A stretch of DNA of 64,000 nt. It comes from UBA4416 sp964543545. GTDB lineage: Bacteria > Bacteroidota > Bacteroidia > B-17B0 > Aurantibacillaceae. Numbering within the stretch: position 1 is the stretch's first letter; each line of letters opens with the position of its first letter. The stretch lies in assembly GCA_964543545.1 (NCBI GenBank), contig CAZIYT010000003.1, forward strand, positions 62,001 through 126,000, read 5' to 3'. The notes under the pieces were generated by a model, which searched no databases, was not told the origin of the DNA, and was given only the letters and a program-made list of their open reading frames with translations. Positions 1-7,989 of the stretch are shown here, piece after piece. Made by a program: the position numbers and the translations under genes.

Positions 1-471
1 ATGGGTATAAAACTCCTTCGCGTTGATGCAGTATGTTTTCAGCTGTTTCGCTGCCTCCCTGGTTTCAGGAGAAGTGCGCTTATTGGCCAGGGCCTTCTCC
101 ACATAGCCGAGTGCCTCGTCGAATTTGTAATTATAATGATTGGCTTTTGCCAGGTCGTATTCAATATCGCTCACCTTACTATTCTTCTCATACACCTGGG
201 TGAGCAGCTGCAGGGCCACCTCGTGCTTATCGCTGCGCAGCAGGGCACATTTTCCGTAGCAGTATTTCAGGTATTCCTCACCGGGATGAGCCGCATAGAG
301 CTTTTCGTAGATCGGCAGGGCCAGCAGGTAGTTTCCTTCCTCATACAACAACAGGGCATTTTGCATGGAGTCGTTCTCTGTTTTGCGCCATTTCTTGGTA
401 TTGGTGGTTTGTGAAGCTGCCAGCAGAAAACTGATCGTTAAAGTTGCCGTGAGGATAATCTTATTTAGCAT
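1..471 (-). CDS. TPR-containing exported protein, N-terminal part (cut by window edge)
   Basis: The reverse strand is open from an ATG at 471 to the window edge (157 codons, no stop), so the C-terminus is missing. The protein begins with a hydrophobic signal-like segment (about residues 1-19, ending LLAAS). It continues with helical repeats of TPR character: ALLLYEEGNYLLALPIYEKL at about 40-59, then an alanine-rich pair near 115-135. Such N-termini are common in Bacteroidota OmpA-like envelope proteins that carry TPR, PD40 and OmpA domains, but only the TPR part is visible, so that assignment is inference. The neighbouring Sua5-family gene, on the same strand, lies upstream of it (83 bp). Confidence 0.7.
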   Translation of the reverse strand, partial: MLNKIILTATLTISFLLAASQTTNTKKWRKTENDSMQNALLLYEEGNYLLALPIYEKLYAAHPGEEYLKYCYGKCALLRSDKHEVALQLLTQVYEKNSKVSDIEYDLAKANHYNYKFDEALGYVEKALANKRTSPETREAAKQLKTYCINAKEFYTH

Positions 472-553
472 AAACGGGATAGAATAATCAGCTTTAAATG
501 TAATATAAATTCGTAATTCCTTACATTATTTTTTCATCAAAAGCGGTATTCTA

Positions 554-1180
554 TCAATTAAGGACGTCCAAACTGCCTAATCCTTCCCTTAATACGACTG
601 GCTCGTCGTCCGTTGAACAATCGATGATCGTGGAAGCGTACAGGTTTCCAAAACCGCCGTCGATCACAAGGTCAACCTGTTTTTCGTATTGGTTATGGAT
701 CACCTCCGGATCAACGAAATATTCCGCGATCTCATCATCGAGGTTATGCAAGCTGGTAGTGATAATCGGATTGCCCAGGGCCGTCACGATCTGCTGGCAG
801 ATATGATTATCCGGCACACGGATCCCGACTGTTTTTTTATTCTGCTTCAGCAATTTGGGAACGTTGTTATTGGCTTCCAGGATAAAGGTATAGGGGCCTG
901 GCAGGGCCTTTTTCATGATCCGGAAAATGCTGTTGGAAATAGGCCTGGCATAATTGGCCAGGTGGCTGAGATCGCTGCACACAAAGGAAAAGTTGGCCTT
1001 TTCGGGCTTGATGTTCTTGAGGCGGCAAAGACGCTCGATGGCTTTGGGGCGTGTAATATCGCAGCCCATGGAATAAACGGTATCGGTGGGATAAATGATA
1101 ACCCCGTCGTTCCGGAGGATCTCGATGATGGAGTCGATGTCTTTGGGATGCGGGTTGGTATGGTTGAGGCGAAGTAGCAT
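554..1180 (-). CDS. Sua5/YciO/YrdC-family protein (threonylcarbamoyl-AMP synthase-like)
   Basis: A 208-residue single-domain protein of the YrdC/Sua5 fold. The N-terminal substrate-pocket motif IIYPTDTVYSMGCD (about residues 28-41) and the downstream RLCRLKNIKPEK segment (about 51-62) are the usual fingerprints. True TsaC/Sua5 enzymes make L-threonylcarbamoyl-AMP from threonine, bicarbonate and ATP for the t6A37 modification of ANN-decoding tRNAs. The sequence also resembles the YciO branch, whose role is less certain, so no gene symbol is given. Length fits the short form without the C-terminal Sua5 domain. The ATG at 1180 gives a complete N-terminus, and no operon partner follows closely. 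Confidence 0.85.
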   Translation of the reverse strand: MLLRLNHTNPHPKDIDSIIEILRNDGVIIYPTDTVYSMGCDITRPKAIERLCRLKNIKPEKANFSFVCSDLSHLANYARPISNSIFRIMKKALPGPYTFILEANNNVPKLLKQNKKTVGIRVPDNHICQQIVTALGNPIITTSLHNLDDEIAEYFVDPEVIHNQYEKQVDLVIDGGFGNLYASTIIDCSTDDEPVVLREGLGSLDVLN

Positions 1181-1310
1181 ATGTCTAAATGTAATTAAAA
1201 AAGGAATAGGTTCCGGGCATTTCTTTTCAAGACTGGTGCCAGTGCAGCGGGGCTTTGACTGCGCTCAGCCAACGTACCGTAATAGAAACCGGTGATTTCG
1301 ACTTCGCTGC

Positions 1311-1366
1311 CTTCGAGAGCCTCAGGCAGCGGGTTACAGCATAAACGATGGCTGAGGCTCTCGAAG
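1311..1366. repeat. Inverted repeat of the 'ctctcgaag' intergenic family
   Basis: Perfect 15-bp inverted arms at 1311-1325 and 1352-1366, separated by 26 bp. Related arms (gaggctctcgaag and ctgagcgaagtcgaag types) recur at 11901-11938, near 45550 and near 60970, all between genes. Confidence 0.7.
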
Positions 1367-1376
1367 CCACCCCTAT

Positions 1377-1412
1377 AAAAAAAGCCGCCACAATTTCTTA
1401 TGACGGCTTTCG
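1377..1412 (-). terminator. Intrinsic terminator after the 164-aa membrane protein gene
   Basis: Inverted repeat AAAGCCG (1381-1387) / CGGCTTT (1404-1410), with an A-tract on the low-coordinate side that reads as a U-tract on the reverse strand. It sits just beyond the stop codon at 1432. Confidence 0.65.
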
Positions 1413-1431
1413 TAAAGCGATAACTGAAATT

Positions 1432-1926
1432 TTATTTCATGTGTTTGAGGTTTACGGCATAAAGCGTCACCCAGATCCCGGCCAATAACAGCCCTACCCC
1501 AATGGTAATGGTTCCCACCATACCACCCGCACCCAGGAAAAAACCGGCTACCGGCGGCACGAGCTCACCAACACAGTAAATATAAAAGCCTCTTTTCAGC
1601 TGTTTCCACATCTGGAGAGCGCCAAACAGACATAACAAGGCGCATACCACGCCAATGATGAGATTCGGCAAAGCATTATCCACCGCTTTCTGCATCGTAT
1701 TTTGCAGCTCGCTCATCATACCGGTCTGGTCCATACCTTCCATGCCCTGCATGGATGTATCAAATACTGCTGCTGATGCCTGTACCGTGAAGTATCCGTA
1801 AATAGCGCTAACCAGGGCCAGGGCACTTCCGATAAAGGTAAGGATGCATAGTACGGTAAGAAAGGTCGGTCGTTTCGGTGCCGTTTCTTCCGGTTTTGGT
1901 GTGTCGTATAAAATGTTTTCGCTCAT
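1432..1926 (-). CDS. Small integral membrane protein, paralogue of the next gene
   Basis: A 164-residue protein of unknown function with a polar N-terminus (residues 1-18) and about four predicted membrane segments. The opening segment KRPTFLTVLCILTFIGSAL matches the start of the membrane part of the gene at 2010-2426 almost residue for residue. Both also share a mid-protein 'MWK.LK.GFYIY' stretch and an 'LYxxNLKxMK' ending. The two are therefore tandem paralogues, each followed by its own hairpin. This copy has a methionine-rich extracytoplasmic loop (QGMEGMDQTGMM) missing from the other. No enzymatic motif is visible. Bacteroidota commonly carry such short four-helix proteins, so I infer only a membrane location. 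Confidence 0.8.
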   Translation of the reverse strand: MSENILYDTPKPEETAPKRPTFLTVLCILTFIGSALALVSAIYGYFTVQASAAVFDTSMQGMEGMDQTGMMSELQNTMQKAVDNALPNLIIGVVCALLCLFGALQMWKQLKRGFYIYCVGELVPPVAGFFLGAGGMVGTITIGVGLLLAGIWVTLYAVNLKHMK

Positions 1927-1959
1927 AATAGTATGGTTTTGGTTGGCTTAAATATAATA

Positions 1960-1992
1960 AAAAACCCTCCCGATTTCATCAGGAGGGTTTTT
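1960..1992 (-). terminator. Intrinsic terminator between the two paralogous membrane protein genes
   Basis: Eleven-base arms at 1960-1970 (ending CCCTCC) and 1982-1992 (GGAGGG then T-run), with an 11-nt loop. It ends the gene at 2010-2426. The A-tract in front reads as U on the reverse strand. Confidence 0.75.
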
Positions 1993-2009
1993 CATCTTTT
2001 AAACAAAGA

Positions 2010-2426
2010 TTATTTCATTGCTTTTAAGTTTAATCCGTAAAGTACTACGAATACCAATGGCAGGATTGACATGAAGCCAAAGCCAGAGTATACGATACCC
2101 ATAATGATGCTGATCACAACGCAAGCTGTGTAAATATAGAAACCTACTTTTTGAAGTTTCCACATTTTGATAACACCGAAAAGACCGATTAAAGTTGTCA
2201 GGAAACCGATGATCAGGTAAGCCCATGTTAAACCAATGCTTGGACCTGTGTATGTTCCGCCTGCATCAACTGCTGCACTAGCTAATGATGACATAGCGCC
2301 CATTCCGATTAACAGGATGATCAGACCAATAAGGCCGATACCTGAAAAGATAAAGCTAAGGATACATAATACGGTTAAGAATGTTGGTCTTTTTCCCGCT
2401 TCGTTGTTTGTTACTGTTTGTTCCAT
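2010..2426 (-). CDS. Small integral membrane protein, paralogue of the 164-aa protein
   Basis: A 138-residue protein with a short polar N-terminus followed by KRPTFLTVLCILSFIFSGIG and four hydrophobic stretches. It ends in GLNLKAMK. It is a clear paralogue of the protein encoded at 1432-1926 (shared start, central MWKLQKVGFYIYT and tail) but lacks that protein's methionine-rich loop. The gene lies 83 bp upstream of its paralogue on the same strand, with a terminator between them, so the two can be expressed separately. Function unknown. The ATG at 2426 is the only sensible start in front of the conserved block. Confidence 0.8.
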   Translation of the reverse strand: MEQTVTNNEAGKRPTFLTVLCILSFIFSGIGLIGLIILLIGMGAMSSLASAAVDAGGTYTGPSIGLTWAYLIIGFLTTLIGLFGVIKMWKLQKVGFYIYTACVVISIIMGIVYSGFGFMSILPLVFVVLYGLNLKAMK

Positions 2427-2577
2427 GATTTTTTGTGTTTTAGTTTTTTAAAGGTTTTTAAAGTTAGATTGATACAAAAAAATGACAATTTTACGGTTTA
2501 ACCAAATTTAACAGCCGGAGTTATTAACAAACCATCTATTAATATTCCTTTTTAATACCGCAATTTTACGCATTCAT

Positions 2578-4296
2578 CTATTTATTAACGCTAATCCAGG
2601 CATCAAAACAGCCTGAATGTGTGTCTGTTATGCTCAATTTCATCTGCTCGAAGAATGAACTTTTAGTTTTCTTATTTGTTAAAAAAATCTTTTTTAAATG
2701 TGAAGCCGAAGATACCGTGAGCTCCATATCTTCATCCTTAAAGTAAGTTATCCACTCGTAAAAATCGTTCCGCAGCGTATACCCGTTTACGGCGAGCACC
2801 TCATCCCCTGCCGACAGCCCGGCTTCCCAGGCCGGTGAGCCCGGCGCAACCTGTGATACCTTGCGGTTATTCCCGAAATCCAGGGCTTTAAAGCCATAAA
2901 CCGATTCGTTGATATGCGGCGAAGGTTTCCTCTCCCACCCGATGCCCAGGTAACGGAAACATTCCTGCAAGGGCTCTGTAAAGTCTTCCGTACCATAAAC
3001 ATACTTCTTAAAGAAGGCGGAGAGGTCATGGCCCGCTACCTGGCTGCAGATCCTGATGATGTCCTGTTCCGTGTAGCCTGTCTCCTTTTTCCCAAACTCG
3101 TTGTACAGGATCCGGCACACATCCCGCAATCCTTTTTTATTCTCCGTAAACCGCATGATATTGACATCCAGCATCAGGGCAACCAGGTTACCTTCGTCGT
3201 AGATCGATGTTTTGCGGTAGGGTGCACCCGGCACGTAGCCATCGAGCCAGGTTTCCCAGCTGGAATCGGCGACCGACAGGTTGAAGCGGCCATTGGCATG
3301 AAAGTGCTTCACCAGGCGCTCTTCCAGCGTTTCGAAGTATTGCTCTTTGGTGAAGACGCCGCTCGTGAGCAGCATCACATCGCCGTAGTAGGTCGTAAAG
3401 CCTTCGTACACATAGCCCGTGCGCGCATAATTTTCTTTGGTAAAGTCGTAAGGCAGCATTTCGGCCGGGCGGATTTTCTTGATGTTCCAGGTATGAAAGA
3501 GCTCGTGCGAAGAAACGCCCAGCACATCCTCATACACTTTTCCTTTGTTGATGGCATAGCCGGGGCCAATGGCAATCACCGTAGAATGCTGATGCTCCAC
3601 GCCATGGTAAAATTTGAACGGCAGCACCTGGAACAGGAAATGGTATTCGGCTACCGGGAAGCCTCCCCAAAAGCTGAGCTGCACTTCCGTAAATTTGATA
3701 AAATCTGCCTTCATGGCTTCGAAATCGGGGCGGCACTCGCCGACGAAATGCAGCCAGAATTTAATGCCATCTACTTCATAAAAGTCAGACTGCAAAGTTG
3801 CCGAAGCTATGAAGGGACTATCGGCCAGCTCGTCGAAGCTTTTGGCAGTGAGTGTATGTTCTTTCCTTGGCAGTGAGGCAGCCACTTTATAAGTTGTTGG
3901 AATATTTAATTCTATCACGTGTTCTTCCTGCATGCGCTGTGGCACATACATACACAGGTGCACGGGGTTCACATACAGCTGCTGCTCATCGGCATAGCAG
4001 GAGCCGGCGTTGATCTCAGAGGTGAAATAGCTGTATGTTAGTTTTACGGTAGCGCTGCCCCTGGTGTCGATGATCCAGAGGTCTTTGCTGCTTTTGGTGT
4101 AAGGCAAGACATTTCCCTTCTCATCAAACGCCTCCACTTTCCGGATGTTCTTGGCGAAATTGCCCAGCTCATAGCGCCCGGGCCTCCAGGCGGGAAGCTG
4201 CAACTCGAGCTGTGGGCCGGAAACGGCATCAACAGTGAGCTCCACATCAATGTAATGCGAAGCGGGAGAACTAACGGAAAGCTTATAATGGATCAT
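2578..4296 (-). CDS. M61-family (glycyl aminopeptidase-like) metallopeptidase with PDZ domain
   Basis: A 572-residue protein with the M61 layout. The N-terminal beta-sandwich domain (about 1-170) has the typical opening YKLSVSSPASHYIDVEL. The thermolysin-like catalytic domain carries the zinc motif H264-E-L-F-H268 within SSHELFHTWNIKKIRP. A PDZ domain lies at about 470-535 (VAPGSPAWEAGLSAGDEVLA). M61 enzymes cleave N-terminal glycine or alanine from peptides. No signal peptide is seen, so I infer a cytoplasmic or non-classically placed enzyme. Length is within the family's usual 570-620 residues. The gene stands alone, divergent from the Crp-like regulator at 4461. The second zinc-ligand glutamate was not pinned down by eye. 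Confidence 0.9.
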   Translation of the reverse strand: MIHYKLSVSSPASHYIDVELTVDAVSGPQLELQLPAWRPGRYELGNFAKNIRKVEAFDEKGNVLPYTKSSKDLWIIDTRGSATVKLTYSYFTSEINAGSCYADEQQLYVNPVHLCMYVPQRMQEEHVIELNIPTTYKVAASLPRKEHTLTAKSFDELADSPFIASATLQSDFYEVDGIKFWLHFVGECRPDFEAMKADFIKFTEVQLSFWGGFPVAEYHFLFQVLPFKFYHGVEHQHSTVIAIGPGYAINKGKVYEDVLGVSSHELFHTWNIKKIRPAEMLPYDFTKENYARTGYVYEGFTTYYGDVMLLTSGVFTKEQYFETLEERLVKHFHANGRFNLSVADSSWETWLDGYVPGAPYRKTSIYDEGNLVALMLDVNIMRFTENKKGLRDVCRILYNEFGKKETGYTEQDIIRICSQVAGHDLSAFFKKYVYGTEDFTEPLQECFRYLGIGWERKPSPHINESVYGFKALDFGNNRKVSQVAPGSPAWEAGLSAGDEVLAVNGYTLRNDFYEWITYFKDEDMELTVSSASHLKKIFLTNKKTKSSFFEQMKLSITDTHSGCFDAWISVNK

Positions 4297-4460
4297 GCCT
4301 TTAGGATTTAAAGGCTTAAATATACGAAGGATAGCCTTGTTTCAAAATAATTGAAAACAGGGCGAATGTTTATGAGGACAAACTGCCGGTATCAGCACTC
4401 ACAGCAGCAAAGAAAAGTTTCTTAGTTTTGTCATGAAATTAAATTTCCGCAAATAAAAAG

Positions 4461-5036
4461 ATGCCATACGAAATCCTGAAACAACACATTTTATCCTACG
4501 TCGCTTTTTCTGACCAGGAGCTGGAGCTGATCGTGTCTAAATTCAGGCTCAATTCGTACGAAGCCAAAGGGTTTATACTATCAGAGCACAAGGTCTCTTC
4601 GGATGTTCATTTCATCGTGAATGGATTAGTGCGGACCTATTATGTCAGGGATGGCAAAGAAATAACGACCTATTTGGCCAGTGATAAAGGCTTTGTGTCA
4701 TCCTATCCCAGCTTCATCAATCAAACAAAATCCATTGAGCATATCCAATGTCTGGAAGCTACTTCAACCTTGTCGATCAGTTATGAGGAGATGCAGGAAT
4801 TATACCGTCTTATTCCCCAATGGGAAAAAGTCGGGAGGATTTTAGCGGAGCAAACCCTTCTTTGCCTGGCAGACAGGCTGTTTAAGCTCCAGGCTATTCC
4901 TGCAAAGGAAAAGTACCTGGAATTTTTAAAAACATCCTCCGATAAAATTGTCCGGCGTACACCGCTCCTGCACATTGCCTCCTTTTTAGGGATCGCGCCC
5001 GAATCCTTAAGCAGAATCCGAAAAACCATTTCCTAA
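4461..5036 (+). CDS. Crp/Fnr-family transcriptional regulator
   Basis: 191 residues. A cyclic-nucleotide-binding-like beta-roll occupies about 10-120 (VHFIVNGLVRTYYVRDGKE), then the long dimer helix, then a C-terminal helix-turn-helix ending ASFLGIAPESLSRIRK. The phosphate-binding cassette of true cAMP receptors (GE..LL..RSA) is absent, as in most Bacteroidota Crp-like proteins, so cAMP binding is unlikely. The signal is unknown. The protein stops directly after the recognition helix, slightly short for the family. The MBL hydrolase gene starts 60 bp downstream on the same strand and may be co-transcribed or controlled by it (inference). Confidence 0.85.
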   Translation: MPYEILKQHILSYVAFSDQELELIVSKFRLNSYEAKGFILSEHKVSSDVHFIVNGLVRTYYVRDGKEITTYLASDKGFVSSYPSFINQTKSIEHIQCLEATSTLSISYEEMQELYRLIPQWEKVGRILAEQTLLCLADRLFKLQAIPAKEKYLEFLKTSSDKIVRRTPLLHIASFLGIAPESLSRIRKTIS

Positions 5037-5096
5037 CATTTATCAAGGAGAAGCGATTGCTTGTTTCTCATTTTTGCATCTTTAAAACCAGCAAAA

Positions 5097-5765
5097 ATGA
5101 TTGAACCAGCCAAAAACGTTTTCCAGATTCCCCTCCTACCCAGAAACAGCATTAACTGCTATGTGATCGACGATATCCTTATTGATGCAGGCATCAGAAG
5201 CTCTGCCTATAAGATCTTAAAAGCGATCAAACACCTAAAAATCAGCACGCATGTCCTAACCCACGCTCATGCCGATCACCAGGGCAGCAGCAGCGTGATC
5301 TGTGAGCAATTAAACATCCCTCTCTGGACCTCAGAGATCGAAAAAGCAAATGCGGAATCAGGAAAGGTGATTTATGAATACCCTGATGCGAACCACTTTA
5401 TTGCCAGGTTTCAACAAAAGTTCTGGGCAGGTAAAGGCTACCAGGTGTCAAAAACGCTGAAAGAAGGCGATCGCGTGGGAAGCTTTACCGTCATTGATAC
5501 GCCGGGGCATTCCAGGGGGCATGTGTCATTTTTCAGAGAAGAGGACAAAGTGCTAATCGCGGGAGATGCCTTAGTGAATATGAATTTACTCACGACCCGG
5601 GTTGGGCTCAATTTGCCTCCCGGTTTATTTACCACAGATAAAGAGCAAGCCAAAAAATCGCTGTATAAAATTCATGCATTAAATCCCCGAATTATCTGTT
5701 TTGGGCATGGCCCTGTTTTGCACAATAGCGGACACTTAGAAAAGTTGATCAACAACATGCTATGA
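5097..5765 (+). CDS. MBL-fold metallo-hydrolase
   Basis: A 222-residue metallo-beta-lactamase-fold protein. It has the di-zinc motif HAHADH within LTHAHADHQGSS, then the downstream aspartate in LIAGDALVN and the last histidine in CFGHGPV, so the active site looks complete. Homologues include hydroxyacylglutathione hydrolase-like thioesterases and lactonases; the substrate cannot be told. I start at the ATG at 5097 (MIEPAKNVFQIPL). An upstream TTG at 5061 would add 12 hydrophobic residues without family support. It follows the Crp-like gene closely. Confidence 0.85.
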   Translation: MIEPAKNVFQIPLLPRNSINCYVIDDILIDAGIRSSAYKILKAIKHLKISTHVLTHAHADHQGSSSVICEQLNIPLWTSEIEKANAESGKVIYEYPDANHFIARFQQKFWAGKGYQVSKTLKEGDRVGSFTVIDTPGHSRGHVSFFREEDKVLIAGDALVNMNLLTTRVGLNLPPGLFTTDKEQAKKSLYKIHALNPRIICFGHGPVLHNSGHLEKLINNML

Positions 5766-5772
5766 GCGTTGT

Positions 5773-5789
5773 TGGCTCCGTAGGAGCCA
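5773..5789. repeat. Short palindrome tggctcc-gta-ggagcca
   Basis: A 7-bp perfect stem with a 3-nt loop just after the MBL gene stop. It is related to the gctcc-tcc-ggagc palindromes at 13110 and 13161. It could act as a weak terminator because T-rich sequence follows at about 5805. Confidence 0.5.
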
Positions 5790-5935
5790 GACATTCTGCC
5801 TCTTTGTTTTTTCAACCGGGCAGCGCCACTTCGCGTCATGACAGGGCCTTTGCCGGGGGGAATTGAAACAGGTTTTTTATGGGATTTCAGAGCCGGATAA
5901 AATTCTGTTTTTTCCTGCTATATTTACATCACCGG

Positions 5936-7024
5936 ATGAAATCCTTTCTTTTATATTTATTGACGAGCATTGGCCTCATTGCCTATAGCCAGGCCGACTC
6001 CGCCTTATACCAGCTGAGCCAGATCGACAACGATACCGAGCGCGTCAACCGCATTTACCAGGCTGGCTTTGCGCTCCGGAATACCGATCCTGAGCTTTCC
6101 TACCTCTATGCCCAAGCCGCGGAAAACGAAGCCCTGAAAACAAACAGCAAAAAACACCTCGCCAAAAGCTATAACCTCAAAGGCATCCTGCATTACAAAA
6201 AGGGAGATTACACCCGGGCGCTCGGCTTCCAGCAAAAAGCCCTGCAGCTCAACGAGGCGGCGAAATTCCGCTATGGTAGCGCCATTAACCACACAAACCT
6301 CGGAAACATCTACAACGACATGGGCTATGACGAGCTGGCGGAAAGCGCGTACCTCAAGGCTCTGAAGGTATACAATGAGCTCAGCAACCGCGGGCAGATT
6401 GTGAACAGCCTCATCAACCTGGGTGTGCTGAAAGATAAGCAGAAGCACCACACCACCGCCGGCCGGTATTTTCAAACGGCCCTGGCTATGGCCACTGAGG
6501 ATGACGACAGGGCGGTGATGGCCTCCTGTAATAATAACCTCGGCGCGGTACTGATGGAGCAGAACCTCCCCGACAGTGCCCTGCTCTACCTGGAAGAAAG
6601 CTGGAAGCTGCTCAACCTGCAGGACAACGAGGTAGAGATGGCCGATGTGTACAACAACATGGCGCTGTGCTACACTCAAAAGAATGAAGTGGCTAAAGCC
6701 TTACGCTACCTCACCCTGGCAGACAGCCTCTGCACGGTATATGACTATACCGACGCTAAGGTAGAAGTATACGGCTCGTATGCTGTCTTTTATGAAAAAC
6801 AACAGGACTATCAAAAGGCCAACGACTGGCTGAAAAAACATTACCGGTTAAAAGACAGTATCTTACAGCTCAGCAAGGACGCCATGAGTATTTCGCTGGT
6901 GGATGAATCGCCCGCATTGAGCGAAAACATCGCCAAAGCTACTTTCAAAAACGGATGGATTTTAGTAATTTTAGGCGCCTTAATCGTGGGCATTCCATTA
7001 TTCCTGATACGATACAAACGATGA
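5936..7024 (+). CDS. TPR-repeat protein with signal peptide and C-terminal membrane anchor
   Basis: A 362-residue protein. The signal peptide (MKSFLLYLLTSIGLIAYS) is followed by several tetratricopeptide repeats (about 45-310, e.g. YNLKGILHYKKGDYTRALG and INHTNLGNIYNDMGYDELA). One membrane helix lies near the C-terminus (WILVILGALIVGIPLFLI) before a short basic tail. This resembles the sensor half of Bacteroidota TPR histidine kinases but without any kinase domain. I use the ATG at 5936; starting at 5879 would put 19 unlikely residues before the signal peptide. The stop overlaps the start of the SUI1 gene (ATGA), suggesting translational coupling. Function unknown; a scaffolding or sensing role is inferred. 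Confidence 0.8.
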   Translation: MKSFLLYLLTSIGLIAYSQADSALYQLSQIDNDTERVNRIYQAGFALRNTDPELSYLYAQAAENEALKTNSKKHLAKSYNLKGILHYKKGDYTRALGFQQKALQLNEAAKFRYGSAINHTNLGNIYNDMGYDELAESAYLKALKVYNELSNRGQIVNSLINLGVLKDKQKHHTTAGRYFQTALAMATEDDDRAVMASCNNNLGAVLMEQNLPDSALLYLEESWKLLNLQDNEVEMADVYNNMALCYTQKNEVAKALRYLTLADSLCTVYDYTDAKVEVYGSYAVFYEKQQDYQKANDWLKKHYRLKDSILQLSKDAMSISLVDESPALSENIAKATFKNGWILVILGALIVGIPLFLIRYKR

Positions 7025-7362
7025 GTAAAAAAGATAAGAACAGGGTGAACGTAGTCTATTCCACGAATCCCGATTTTCAATACCAGAGCGAAGAGAACGA
7101 GGCCGGAGAAACCCTGCCGCCTCAGCAGCAGAATTTAAAATTATTTCTCGACCGCATTGGCGGCGGCAAGCTGGTAACCCGCATCAGCGGCTTTGTAGGC
7201 ACAGAGGCCGATCTCACGGAGCTGGCCAAAATCCTGAAGCAAAAATGCGGTGTCGGCGGAAACGCTAAAGACGGCAACATTCTCATACAGGGCGACAACC
7301 GCGACAAGCTGCTGGAGATCCTTACCAAAGCCAATTACAAAGCCAAAAAAGCAGGGGGATAA
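7021..7362 (+). CDS. SUI1/YciH-family translation initiation factor-like protein
   Basis: 113 residues with the eIF1/SUI1 fold in the C-terminal three quarters: GGGKLVTRISGFVGTEADL then LKQKCGVGGNAKDGNILIQG, the basic loop and glycine-rich core of the family. The eukaryotic relative controls start-codon choice. Bacterial YciH proteins act weakly at initiation and their physiological role is unsettled. The ATG at 7021 overlaps the TGA of the upstream TPR gene, which fixes the start. An in-frame start at 6955 would overlap that gene by 70 bases and is rejected. Likely cytoplasmic, ribosome-associated. Confidence 0.88.
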   Translation: MSKKDKNRVNVVYSTNPDFQYQSEENEAGETLPPQQQNLKLFLDRIGGGKLVTRISGFVGTEADLTELAKILKQKCGVGGNAKDGNILIQGDNRDKLLEILTKANYKAKKAGG

Positions 7363-7441
7363 ATTTTTGTATTTTTTTGAGAGATCCGCATTATACACTA
7401 AAAAATACCGATATTAGAAATCTAAACAACCACTCCTTCCT

Positions 7442-7966
7442 ATGAACGCACTTGCCGACATCCTGAAAATTACCATCCCCGCCCTGGCTGTTCTGGGCGC
7501 CGCTTATTTTTTAGTGAAACGCTTTCTCGACAATGAGCAGAAAAGACGTGAACATGAGCTGAGAACCTCCACACAGGCCATCATGACCCCTTTGAAGATC
7601 CAGGCTTATGAGCGCATCGTTATTTTCCTGGAGCGTATCAACCCCAACAGCCTTGTGGTGCGCGTGAACAAAAACAACATGACGGCCCGCCAGCTTCACC
7701 TCGACCTGGTAAGCACCATCAAAAGCGAATACGAACACAACCTGTCGCAGCAGATCTATATCTCGGAAGGCTCCTGGCAATTCGTGAAAACGGCCAAGGA
7801 AGAGATCATCCAGCTCATCAATATTTCTTCTTCCAAAGTATCCAGCGATTCCAACAGCTCCGAACTGGCCATTATGATCCTGAACATCAGCGCCAACCTC
7901 GATAAGAAATTACCCTGCGAAGTCGCGATCGAATTTATTAAGAAAGAGATTGCCCGCACCTTTTAA
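7442..7966 (+). CDS. Single-pass membrane protein of unknown function
   Basis: 174 residues. One N-terminal membrane helix (about 8-27, ITIPALAVLGAAYFLVKRF) is followed by a charged linker and a helical cytoplasmic domain (IQAYERIVIFLERINPNSL and LHLDLVSTIKSEYEHNLSQQ). Proteins with this layout are widespread in Bacteroidota directly upstream of methylmalonyl-CoA mutase or in other housekeeping surroundings, but I know no function for them. The mutA gene begins 23 bp downstream, so all three probably share a transcript. No catalytic motif is visible. Confidence 0.75.
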   Translation: MNALADILKITIPALAVLGAAYFLVKRFLDNEQKRREHELRTSTQAIMTPLKIQAYERIVIFLERINPNSLVVRVNKNNMTARQLHLDLVSTIKSEYEHNLSQQIYISEGSWQFVKTAKEEIIQLINISSSKVSSDSNSSELAIMILNISANLDKKLPCEVAIEFIKKEIARTF

Positions 7967-7989
7967 ATGCCCATTACTTAAGATTATTC

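Noticed and set aside
2914..3876. 320-codon forward open frame opposite the M61 peptidase
   Set aside because: It is an antisense shadow; the reverse frame has the HELFH zinc site and PDZ domain.
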